A DNA stretch of 64,000 nucleotides, from the NCBI RefSeq assembly GCF_001039355.2, contig NW_019775493.1, positions 290,236 to 354,235 of the forward strand, read 5' to 3'. Source of the DNA: Lingula anatina. Lineage: Eukaryota; Brachiopoda; Lingulata; Lingulida; Lingulidae. The position numbers and the translations under genes are program-made. Under the pieces are notes generated by a model, which had not been told where the DNA came from, searched no databases, and saw only the letters and a list, made by a program, of their open reading frames with translations. Every line of letters begins with the position of its first letter. Within the stretch, counting starts at the first letter, position 1. Below are positions 37,892 through 51,616 of the stretch, piece by piece.

Positions 37892-40800
37892 ATGGAGATA
37901 TTGCATATGATCAGAGATGAACTCAATATTCATCCAGGATGCATACGACTAGTATCGTGCCATAGAGCTGTCTGCTTGGTGAGTGATTTTAGATATCATA
38001 GCCAATACTTCAGGTCAATGTCAAGGCCAGTTTACAATATCAACAATGAAAAAAAAAATCAGATTTATGATTATAGTGTAAAGTGATTAAACCATTCCGT
38101 TATGTTCAGCTGTTGTCACTCCATTATATATGCAAAGAAAATTCATTTCTTTGTGATATATAATTGAAATGATCTTTTTTTAAAACCATCGCGTATTGTT
38201 ATTTGTAATCTACTCTTTTCGTGATGGAGTCAGTTGGTACGAGTAAATTATTAACGTTTACGAACGTTAATGAATTTAAGGTCAACAATTTATACAATAT
38301 TTCTTGGATAATGCCGGTTTTAAAAACTATTAAAACAAGAAAACATGAATTGATTATCTTTAGATTTGAAGTTATTAAATAAAGCTTATCCCTGAAATTT
38401 GGAAAATTTAAAAAATACAGTGCAATGCCAATTTTAATCCTGTAAAATTTTGTCAGTTTATACAGTAACTGGCTACTGTTTCTTCTATAGGCCATTGGAT
38501 TCTTTGACAAGAGTATCCTTTTTTTCTGCACAGTCATTATGTGAAAAAGAGTCTTTTGGTTTTGACAATAATGGAATTCAAATGACCCATCATACTATCA
38601 TAATAAATGATTATCTAATATTATCAATGTCAGATGACATTTTGAGTGTTTTAGTAGTCAATTATTATTCAAGCCCCAATGTAACAATCCAAATTAAACA
38701 CTTCAGAAGTGTCTTGATTAACAGATATTAATAATAATGAAAATTATTATTAGTTTTATTTTAATATTATTATTTTAATAATGATATTGATAATAAATAA
38801 CCATAATGAAGAAACCAACAACCATTTGTGAAAAAGTCCCACTTTGTCAATAGTGAACATTCTATATTACTTTTACAAAATATTTCATATTACTTTTGTA
38901 TGCACATGGTGGTAAACAATCCTGGTTACTTTTGTTTTAAAGGTCCAAACAGAATGGTTAAAAAAGGCATGCAACAAACACAAAATTCCTACAGCCTCCC
39001 GATACAACCACAGCCTATCTGAGATTGAATATGAACGACTACTGGCAGCTTCTACAACCGATGTCCCTGAACCGTGGGAGCGGATCAGTGTAAAGGTCAT
39101 ACAGAAAAGAAATGAAAAAGTAAAATGGTAAGTTATGTGATATTTCAGAATAATATAATTTCATTTATGGTGGCAAAACTTTTCATTTATGTACCGATAT
39201 TGGTTATTTTCAGTTCAGTAGTAAATTAATGCAGTACCAATGGTAGATCTGTGCATGAAAATTGCATGTTATGAAAAAGAAAACGTGCTGCAAAAGCTAC
39301 TTTATGGTAGAGTGAAAGTATGAAGTCTTATGATTTATTGTATTTTTCTTTATCAAATTTATTGATAACCCAAATTATTTATAACCCGAAAGAGAAACTT
39401 AAACCATACGTTTTTGCTTTGTTCAATAATTGAAATATGGCAAGAGGAAGTCACTTAATTTGAATGTCATCAAAATAGTACCATGTAAAGAAGTTATATT
39501 TGCATGAACATTATATAAAACCATACTGTATAACAATTATCAAAGGTTGGGGAGATGAGTGATAATAAAGCTAAATATATATATAATCTGACTTGGATTG
39601 TTATGCCTTAGTGAAGGATAAATAAATGTAAGGACGTGCAGTTTTCTGTTTCTTTCATTTGTATCTTTTTGAATCACTTTGAATAATTGTAATCATCAGC
39701 ATGCATCTGTATTACTCATCAGACAGGTGTTGTCAGTAATGTTTGGAATGGTGCTATTGCTTTGCTGGTCAAATGCATATGTTGTGCTCATGTTGGTTAT
39801 ATATTTTGCAAAAATATTGATTTTTTATTCAAGCAGAATCACCATCACATTGTGAAATATATTTGACCCATAGTATTTGAAGGGTTTTATACTTTCTTTG
39901 AATTTTTCAGCTTTCCTGAGAGTTTTGGACTTCCTCATCTTGAAAATGGGCTGATAGATTCCTTGGCCTATGTGACAGATGAAAACTACAGACGGTCATG
40001 GCAGAATGCATTTGAAAGGTTTGGAAGCTGTGGAAGAAATCTAGAATCATCTACAGCACCTCCTGCAAAGGTATGGCATACATTTTCTCTGACTCTCTTT
40101 TGCAATGAAATCTCAAAACTTTTTGTAGGTGGGGAATTTTGTAAGAATTATGTGTAGCGTGCATTTGCTTCAATTGAAGCTATACAGTTAAAAAAAACAA
40201 ACTTACAAATGTGCTTAGTATGTTAACTTTAAACTGTATGCCATCCATATTTTATTATTTATCAAAGGATGTTTGATTATTATTATTATTATTAAATATA
40301 TATTTTTTAATTTTCAGCCCTTTTGTGATTTTGTTAGAGATGTAATTCAAAGACTTCACAACTGTTCCATCTATCCACTGAAAAGTTTTGAAAACGGAAG
40401 AAGAGAAGGAGTGCCAGAGGAAGAAGAAGAACAAAATGATATCTCTCAACTGGACTCCCCACACCCAAACCTCATCCCCTTGTATTGTGCGTTTGAATCA
40501 GACAGTGCATTTTACCTTTTACAGCCATATATGACTTATTCACTGCAAGACTGTGTCACTCTCAGTCCTGCCATATTAGGCAACTCGTATGCCAAACCAC
40601 TATTCATTGTGTATCAGATCCTCCATGCATTGAGGCACCTTCACAACAAGGGGCTCTCCTTAGGAAACAGGAAACTTCGTGATATTTTAATCGATAGTAA
40701 ACTTTGGGTGCAGTGCAGTTATCCTACAATGAAAAGCTTGACAGAAGATGTTCTTTATGAGTGCCAAAAAGATCCAGATGAAATAGCAGTAAATGCAGAG

Positions 40801-43800
40801 GGGAAAGAAGTTACCTCTTCAAACTCTTCAACTGTTTTGACAAAAGGGTGCTCAACAATTGAGAATGGCGAAAGAGGGGAGGGAAATGGTGCTGAAAGTG
40901 GTGCTGAAATGGATGAAGATGTGGATGAGGAAGCTGAAGACATTTCTGATGGGAACACAGGCAGTCAATATCATGTCAGTGAATCAGTAGTCCATGTTGA
41001 TGTTAAGACTGGGAGTTCGGTTGGACAAACAAATTTTGCACCACGGGCCCCATCCAGCACTTCACAAGTGATACAGGGTGCTTCTACACAACTGGAGAGT
41101 GTTCGGGAACAGGTGGAGTCTTCCTTAGAGAGTTCAGATGAGCACTTTCCTGATATAATTCCAGATAATCATTCTGCATTAGAGACAGATTGTGCCATGA
41201 GTAGAGCTTTCCTTCATGATGAGCCCAGTCTGGAGACATTGCCAAAGCTCACAGATGACTGGATCAATGGAAGGATTTCCAATTTCAAATATATCATGGC
41301 TTTGAACAAACTTGCAGGGCGGCGGATGGGGGATCCTAACAATCACCCTGTCCTTCCTTGGGTGATTGATTTCACTACTCCCAACGGAGAATATCGAGAT
41401 TTTTCAATGTCCAAATATAGACTTAACAAAGGCGATGATCAGTTAGACGTGATGTACAATGTGTCGTTTTCATCTTCAGTGCCAGGGAGGACCGAGGGTT
41501 TGATTCAAGTGCCACACCACATATCAGACGTTCTATCAGACATAACATACTACGTCTATAAAGCTCGGAGAACTCCCAAAGATATCCTCTGTACCAAAGT
41601 CCGATCCAAGTGGGTCCCGCGTGAGTACCCCTCCAGCATGCAGCGTATGCAAGAGTGGACTCCAGATGAATGCATTCCAGAGTTTTTCACAGACCCGAGT
41701 ATCTTTGCGTCAATTCATGGTGACCTCCCTGACCTTGAGATCCCGCCCTGGTCTTCCTCGCCAATGGACTTTGTCACCAAGCACATGGCTATCCTAGAGG
41801 GTGACTATGTTTCTAGTCAGCTCCACTTGTGGATTGATCTCACATTTGGATACAAGGTATAAGTTCCTTGGCAGTTTTTTTTAGTCATTTTTGGAAAAAA
41901 AAAGAAAGCGTATATTATTAAATTATCAGACTGATTACTGAAGAACTCAATGCTTCATTATTTGGACTTAACTAGGTGCTTTGTGAAATGGTGTAAAGAG
42001 AGAGTATGCTTGTTGCAAAATAATTTACCAGAACATCTAACTTTCAGTTGAGTGGTGCTGCTGCAGTGGATGCCAAAAATGTCTGCCTACAATTGGTTGA
42101 TGAGCACACAAATTTGACCAATCACGGAGTGGTTCAGCTGTTTCAGAGTCCACACCCACAGCGCAACTGTGGACAGAAGAGTTTTTCGTCATCTTTGCCG
42201 CCTAATGTCATGCGTAACATGTCTTCATACAATGTGAGTTAGGCTCAGTTTGTTTTGTACGTGCTTACCTGATTGGATGTAAATATTGTTTTAGCTGAAT
42301 AAGTTTTGTTTGTAGAGTCTCGCATATCTGTGAACATGGTTAAGAAAACAAATTGAGTATTCTGATTTTCAAGACTTACTAACAGCTGTACATGCAAAGA
42401 TTACATTACAGTTTGTTATCTGATTTGGGAATAGTTATAACACTAACAGAAGATTTCTTTTTTTTTAATAAAAACTAGAATAATCTTTTATGTTGTTAGT
42501 ACCTCAAGTCTCTTCATGAAATACCACAAAATGAGTTCGTAAAAGGCACAGGAGATCCTTACCGAATACAGGCAGCTTTGCAGGTAGGAAAACCCCATTA
42601 ACACCATATAAACTGGTACTAGCGAAACTCTGGATTGAGCAGACACTGATTTGCATTGTTCTAGTGAGGGGAAAAGTTGATGGCATTACCCCATCAGAGA
42701 GTTAAAATTAGGAAAAAAAAAAAAAAACCAAGAATGGCTAAAAACTTATTTGTGTCTTTTCCGAACAAAAACAAGATTTTATGTTGAAGGCCAATTAAAC
42801 GGAATGTCGGACAGTTGTAAGATATTTCAGAATAAGGTTAAAATGTGTATTATGAAAATAAGATGCAATATTTTGATAATTTTGGAAAGGGTGGAATTCA
42901 TAGAATATTGCCTATCTGTACTTAATTAGGTGTTTAGTGAAACAGTTGAGAAAGACTTGCCAAGACCAGGCACTCCTCCTACAGAACGCAGGTAAAGATG
43001 TAGTGAAGTGTCAAAAATTATTTTGTTCACATTTTGTTCATATGTAATTTACCTATTTTCCATTAATAATGTAATGTCATTAAAAAATGACAAACGCACA
43101 TAAATATGAACATTAAAAGTACGCCTAAAAGAGGAAAATGATTGTAACTTTGATTTTCACTCCTTTGACAAAGGCCAGGAGATTCATTGCTGTGTCATTT
43201 AACTTTATTAATTTGATGTTAAAATATTTTCACAGGTTGCAATCAGATCCAGGTTTGGTAGCTAATATGATGCCATGGAAAGTGCCAATCACATTGCCTG
43301 AAAATTACGATCCTCTGGAGCTCTTAAACGAAGTGGAAAGAGGATGTGGCTTTTCCACCTCAGTTCTGCATTCCTGGCCACAAAGAAAGACCGTGGAGGT
43401 AAAGCAATGAAAGAAAAATAAATCCTGTTCATATTTTTTCACTTTGAATGTTCCACAAAAAAGGAGGATGACAGAATATATTAGGAAGTTAAGTAGCATT
43501 AGCTGCGAAATAAAAGAAAAAAATATTAATTTTGTTAGAAGAAAAAAATTAAAGAAGTATTAAAAATGTGATAATCTCAAGAACTGGAGGGACATAAAAC
43601 CAATAAAAATAGTCCTGTTATCATCAAGAGATAAACTTGATAAAAGGTTGAAAAGATTATTAATTAAATGCTAAACTTGATAAAAGGTTGAAAAGATTAT
43701 TAATTAAAACTAGCATTTAAATCTTTTAATATTTGATATGTGTTTCATGTTTAATTGAATCCACCTTTTTTGTCCATTAGGAAATTCAAACGGTACAGGC

Positions 43801-46800
43801 ACAGATCCAAGATAAAGTTAACCGAGATATGCAAATCCTGGGCTGTTTACTGGTTGAGATGTTTCTTAGTGCCAAGTTGCATGCCATCAGCTTTGAGACC
43901 TCCTTTAAGGGAAGGTGTCGGATTGTGAGGGGCGTAGCAAGGCAATTCTTCCATGAATTACCAAGGTAATGAATACTTGACCTGCAGAATTAAAAATAAT
44001 TGAAAGTCTTCAGTTTTAGCTACAGTGGCACTGATAATAACATTCATTTGTAATAAGTTCCTTGTTTAAGTCATTTAGCTTAACATGTAGCTGGAAATAT
44101 GCCAAAATCTTTTGTAGTTACTTGTCAAAGATCACAACAAATAACTTCCAGTCTCTATGTTTTAATTGAGAATTAATTTGTTTCAAACTGTCAGTCTAGT
44201 TTTCAGTGAGAGTGGTATTACAAGCCAATTTACATGTCTTTCCATGAGTTTTATAGCATAAAATGGAACAGATTTTAGGACAGTTTACTTTGATTACCTG
44301 TTTTTCAATTACATAGGCCTATACGTCATGTAGTGAAGTGGCTTCTTCAACTGAACCGAAGTCTCCCAGCAAGTGCAGCAGATTCTAATCTCGCCTTTCC
44401 ATACCGACTGCAGTCGCGAGAAGGTCTACCACCTCCCAATGCCAGCATCTTGCTAGAACCAACATTCCAAGTCATTTCATTTCCTGCTTACTTCCCAGAG
44501 CTGTATGCTTTTTTGAAAGAACTCCGAGCAGCAGATAACAGCTTATTTTCCCACTTCAACGATGTTCATGAAGTCTCGGATGATGGAAGTTTTTCAAAGC
44601 TGATGAAGAATAAGGTTGATATCTTTGCCAGAAATTTTAGCCAACTTAGCCCTAAACTAGACGAGGCTGGGGTTGAACTTCTCATGCCATATTTAAAGGA
44701 GTTGTTCTCAGATCGTGCTACCATGGTGAATGCAGCTTGGAATCTGTTTGGACCTGTTGCCAAACTGCTCGGTCCGACTGCCATGTCTAAGCATTTCCTG
44801 CAGTCTCTCACGAAACTCTACGATGGAGAAAACACTACCCCAAAGCACTTCAAACTTTACCACAGGACATTTTTGTTGCAGTTGCTAATACGCCTAGGTC
44901 TGGAGGCTTTTCTCAGCAGTTTTGTGACACTCCTTATTGAGGCCACAAGTGGCTATAAAGATTTCATTCCAGATGTGACCTCTGACCCCAGCATGACCCA
45001 CGACGACAATGACCTTGACTCTGCTTCCATGGAAACTGATGAAGACACAGTAATAAAGTATGACTTTATATCTAGTGAGGAAGGAGTAGCCAGTGGCTTC
45101 CTAGACAGACAAATATCTGAAATGTCAGAACAAGCATTGCAGTTTGATGAAAATTTCCCAGAAAAGATCTCATTAGATGGGGTGGAAGAAGAAGATGGTG
45201 CTGTTGCATGTCACCACAACAATTCCACGGATACGGATTCCATTGGGGATCAGAAATCCATAACTAGCGCTAGGTCAGACCTTGAGATGGAGGACATTAA
45301 GGGTGGAGAGGTCCAAGCAGCATCGAACCCTGCCCTAGATGTCCCATCTGATGATGCCCCAGACAGCATAGCTGGCAGTTTAGGGACACATTCCACCCCC
45401 TTGGTCCCTGCGCACAAATGGGGGTCTAAAGGACCCATGGAAGTGAAGGAATCTGAAATTGGAGCCCGTAAACGCATTTCCTCTCAAACCTCCATAAGTA
45501 GTGCTGATCAGACACCCGAACAGAAAGGAAAACAAACAGGTCAGAGATTACTTTTGAAGATTAAAGGCTTTGAAACGCACTGAGAAGTCTGTCTCTACTC
45601 AAGATATATTTACTTAGATGATTGATTATAAGTTGGGTATTAAACAGAGAGAAAAATAATGGTTTATTATTAAATTGTTTGATGAATAAAGACCATGAAA
45701 AGATTAAACAATTTATTGTAAGCTATGTAATGACCATTTTTGCTCGGAGAGGCTTTCTTAATTTTTGATATGTGAAGAAGGATTTCACCAAAAGTAATGA
45801 TCAATCTTCAATAATAAAAATAAATTTTCAGTTCAGAGAAAGAAATGGAGCTTGTCGTGCACCTTGGACAGCACAATGAACAGGTCGGAGTACAATGTAC
45901 GGGATGTTGCCACGGAGACAGTCAAGTGGCTTTCACAGAAACTGGGCCCTGTGCTTACTGCTAAACATCTGTCACACAACTTACTACGTATGCTTGTTCT
46001 TTGTTACCTGGAAGAGGAGCAGCTCTGCTTTGTGGAATTTGATGAAATAGGTAAGTCTTAAACCATTAAAAAAACTTGTATTTTATCTCTTTTTCGTGAT
46101 AGATGATTTCAAACCAAATGAAAATGAAAAGAAAATTCAGAATACAATGTAGTTAACGAAGATAGTGTGTGCAGGGGTGCATCATTGTGTATTTTCAAAT
46201 GAAGGTTTAAAACCCGCTTGTTAATTTTATTTTACAGATAATGATATATCTGCCTGTAAGAAAATGGTTGTTGGAGATCTAAATGCCTCTAAGATACTGG
46301 AGTCTCTGGGATACATAGCAGTTCTGTATGGCGAGCAAACAGTTGCTCTGCAGTACTTTAAACACATGTTGGAGCTGGTATGTAGCACATATATAAAATG
46401 ACCAATCATGTACCTAAAAACATCTTAAAGCAGCAAAAAGTTTGCAAAAGAGAAAATGGCCAGAGAAAGTGGTCAGGGGTGGACGAGGGTGTCCAGAAGA
46501 ACTTGAAATTTAAAATGCTGGTCATCCGCACTGTGTGGTTGTAATCTGCTCACAAAGGGCAAGCCTAGAATTAAAATTAAAATTATTGCAAATATTGTAA
46601 ATTATTTTAGTAATCTTATAAAAACTTAACAAGCTTTATGAAATCCAAAAAGTTTTCTGTATCATTTTAGCCCCCCTCCCTTCTCTTTTATTATATGACC
46701 TATTTCTTTGACTCATTTTATTATTTTATGTAAGGTAGTTTATCTCTTAAGTTTTCTTTTTAGCTTCTCTGGATGGAAGTAACTTCCAAAACCTGGCAGC

Positions 46801-49800
46801 TATTAAAGATAAAACAGTTAATACCTTGATTATATTAATAATTCCAGGTGTTCACTGCCATGAAGAGACTGACTCCCCGTAGTGAGGCAGGTCTGGTCAG
46901 CTGTCTGACCCTTCTCAAATACATCATCCCTTACCTGTCAGACACCACCCTCATGGACTACTTACAGGTAATGGGCACGAAAACTTTTCCAGAGATATTT
47001 ACTGTTGGTCTTCCAAATTATCTTTTTTGATCCATCCTCCATTTTTGGCCGTCTATGAACAGGAAAATAAGATGCCCGTCAGTGTAAACTTGAAAAAATT
47101 CTGAAGACCCAGAAGACGGCCTTTTGAATTAATTTAGTATTTAATTTTAGTTTTAAGACGGTTATAATTATATAGAGAAGATCTAATGAATTTTTTTTAA
47201 ATTGATGTATTTAGGATGATGGAATGAAGACCACACGCAGCATATTAAAAGACATGCTGTACCCTACCATCGAACTTCTCTCCTCCACGACAATCAGTTT
47301 TCCCAGTGGAGGCCATGTGCGGAAACTCCTCTGCTACAAAGTGGTGGATGTGATCTACCTGATTTGCCTGAGGATCGGCTTTGAACAAACCAGACAACAT
47401 ATGTCTCAGGTTATGCAGTGTTTCTTCCAAGTCTTTGACTTGGTGCATGAAAGAAAGCACTCAGGCAACAATGAACCAAAGAGAAGTTCTGCTACTGCCA
47501 TCCCAAACAAGAAAGGTATATTATACTTGTCTATTATTCTTTATTAAGGAATAATTTCAATTCCCATATATGTCAGTTTCCACTAAACTTTCAAAAGCAT
47601 TTTGGATTTAAAATTTAATAGTTATTTGGTAAATTAATTAAAATTTTTATAAGGTTGACCAGTCTTTTTCAATTGTTAATATATATTATAGATTATGCTT
47701 GGTTTCTAGAGAGCCTGACAGACTCAAATGAACTATTCCTGGAAATAAAGAAGGACAGTGTCAACAATGAGTACAAGATAGGCACACCTGTATGTGTTGC
47801 TGATTTGATAAGTCCCACAAAGTCTTTCGGCAGCTCAGGATCATGGCACAGACGCTCTCACAGCCTCACGCCTTTAGAACCAGTGGTGCCCCACTCTCAA
47901 GGTTTGTCTTGGTTAACTCTAAGGTATAATCTGTTATAGCAAAACTGTATAATCACAGTCTGATTAGATTATGATACTTAAGTGAGCACAGAATGCTTAT
48001 CAGAGTAGACAAACTGACCAAGACATACAGAAATGCTGGTCTGCATGCATGCACATACGCACATTCTGTGCTTTTCGGTCAACATATTAATAGTCGACCA
48101 GTTGTATCTGTTCAGTGTTTTTTGTTTAGATCGCCACTTACCATTTGATTATGTTTTATCGCTCAATCTTTATATTGCAGCTGATGAAGACAACCCAGAG
48201 CAGGTAGCTACCAAGGAGAAAATAATGGATGAGCTCAGGCAGACCTTTACTCCTGAGATGGCTTATACTGCTTACATACCTCTTTGCCAAGTTTATGGAG
48301 GGTAGGTTTGACCTTGACCTTTAACCTGTGACCTGACCTCAGGTTTTTTGATTGACATGTTTTCTCTCTGTGTCGGCTTGCTTATGACTTATCTGAGATG
48401 GAAGTGTTCCACCATCTTATTGAACCCTAGATTAGTATTGATGTATTGATGTTGAAAAGTCCTTTGAATTCCTTTTTCAACTGAAAATAGCCTACTATAG
48501 AAATCATAATATTTTTTCTACCTACACGTGAATCTTTTGTAAGATGTGTTGGTTTTTTCAGGATCCACATGGAACAATACCTGAAGAATGAAAGCCTGAT
48601 CCGTGAGCTGTGCACGAGACATGATGAGGAAACGTCACTGCAGAACAAAATGGACTACTCTGGAGACTCCAGTGATTCTGGGGAAAGTGATGGTTTTCTC
48701 AATGGTAAGTGAATAAAAAGCCTTGAGATAGGAGCCTGAAAAACTGACAGTTCATTTTAAATATAGGGAACCAAGCAGGTGATGGTTCATTTATTGATTT
48801 TCACATCTCACTACATCAAGTACAGCGATAATGAATTTTATGAAAAATTTTCACAAACCTTCTCACTCACTACACAGACCTTCCTACTCACAGGCACACC
48901 GGATGGTGTTAAGCCTGGATTATAAGGTTTTACACCAGAATATTACAGCCCACTGAGATGCAGACAATTGAAAGCATTGCACACACAAAATGACTTTTAT
49001 TTTTGGGCTTAGCGAAGACTGCTACACATGGACAGCTGACTGTGCTTAGTTAACTATGCAATATTGGCTGTGTTTAGCTAACTATGCAATATTAGCAGAA
49101 TAGCATTGCTGTATGGAAATGGCTTAGAATAATCATTCACATGTCAGCAGTCACAGTTTGCTCTCGTGGCACAATTAAAAGACCAAAAATATGAGGTCAG
49201 AAGTCATTTGCATTATTTATAAAACTGTTCAGGTTGCTAATCTCTGCTAATGCCTGTCTTTTCACATATTTATTTATTTATTTATTTATTTATTTATTTT
49301 TTGTGAACCAGTTTCTGCACATCCTTATGCAGCTTAATTAATGCACAATGAAGCTTGCTTGATTATTTCTATCCAGGTGACGTTCTGCCATCCCCTGGAC
49401 AGACAAGATGGTTTATTGAAGGTGAGTATAGGAGCCACTATCATAATATATATGTATAGAGAATGAACTAGAAGTACAAAGAGGAATTGCTCTTGGAGGT
49501 TGTACATATTCCATTCTCGTGAGGATTTCCAGCAAACCCTCTTGCAGTGGCTTTTGGACAGGATTTTGAGAGACAGGGTGGCATCATGCACCCAGGCCTT
49601 AATTAGGACTTATGGATTTTGTGGGAACTGTTGGGCATTTTCTGTTTGGTAAAAGTACGAATGGATGAAAATGTAGAACAATGGTGTTAACATGTAAAAG
49701 AAATGCTTAAGAAATACGGTGAAATATCCTGCCACAGAGATATTTTAGCATCTGTCATGAATAAAACAGTAAATACCCCAAATGCTAATATTAAACACTG

Positions 49801-51547
49801 AAATCCCATACAACATTCTTAAAGAAAGCATACTTATTTGATAAATGAACAAAATAGTGGACTAAACACTACACTAGAAAAATTGAGTCGGCATACTCAT
49901 TAAGCCAACACAACACTACAGTAACTGTATGCATAGACTGTATGGCGGTAAATTTCATGCATGCTACTGTAGGCTTTGACAGTTGCATGAAATACAGAAT
50001 TAGTGCTCTACATGAATTACGTAAAGGTTGTATTCTTACCTTGAAAAGTGTCACTACCATTTATATGAAAAATTTAGATTTTAACCCCAAAATAGCTCAT
50101 ATATTTGAGTTTGTTACTTATGATTGTTCATACAGTATATGTATATGTAGGTCATTTGTTCTAATGATCTTATTAATGATGGTGGCTTGTATGCCAATGG
50201 TTGGTAAATACTTCAATTATAGATCAGCTTAAAATGTTCAATGTTACAGTCTCAGATTGGTGAAGAATAATATATTATGTTTGTATTGACCTTATGTCCT
50301 GTTATGGTATGATGATCTAGACACCAGATTTAAATTCCTTTCAGCCAAATAGTTGTGTATGATTTAGCCAAATGAAAAATTTGAAGTGTATCAATGATAA
50401 AATTTGCAAACTTTTTTGAAACGTTATATTATATTACGTTATATTAAACGTTATAAGGCAAATGAGATAACACTTAGTGTGTTATTTTAACTGCAGAGTT
50501 TGATGATCTTCATGAACTAGTTCTTATTTGTTTCTAGGCTTCCTTGGCGAGCAAAAGGACAAGGAAGACATAGTGACAGGTTCTTTTGGTAAGAATGTCA
50601 AAGTGGTAGGGAACAAGTTGGCAGTGTCTTGTGAGGACGACCATCTGGTGTCCATGGCAGCAGTGAAACAAGATCGTCTGCTCCCTAAAAAGAAACTTCC
50701 AGATGTCAGGAGATCAGTGGACAACCCTAAGCAGATTGATATTAAGAAACTGAAATGGTTTGTGCTGTATTTCATTGTTTTCTCTCTCTTTCTTTGTTTT
50801 TGATGTTGTTGACTTGATACTGCACAAATAAATTTTTATTTTTAACTTCTGATAGTTATAAATACAGCAGTAAGCTAAAAGATATTAAAGATAAGTAAAA
50901 GATATTAAATATTTTTGGAGAATTAAATTTTTTCTTGTTGTTATTGTAAATTCTGCAACTACTTCTGTTCTACTGCAATAGTTTTATACACTTAAGGCAA
51001 TTATTTGGAAACCTAAGGGAGTTTCCACTTAATTGGAGAACATTTCTCGTTTTCCTGTATACTGGGTAGAACATCTGTATTGAGTAAAGGTGTCACTTAT
51101 CAAAACAAACAAAGACAAAAAATGCATCAAAATCTCAAGAGAAGCCCTATTGTATTAGATGTTGTGTTAGTCTAAGCACACGTTTTTACCTGTACTATAT
51201 GACTTATTTCAGCCCTGAGATGGAAACTGCCACATCACGCCACCTGAAGGGCAACTGGTTGGCATATTGGGAGCATGAAATTGGTACGATTTAACAACAA
51301 TATCTTAGGCCCATGGTAGTTGATGTGTAGACTTGATTTTATTTTAACATTGAATATAATCTTAATAATTTGGAATAAATGTTCACTCTTCATTAAATTT
51401 TGCCCCTGATTGGGGCATAAGGTTTACATTATATGTTTAATAGCAAAACATAAATAATTACTTTCACAATATTATCAACATTATTTACTTTTAATATTTT
51501 GGGTTCAAATCTAGGATAGAACCTATTAATCTGAATGAGCATAAAAG

Positions 51548-51616
<69 letters not shown>

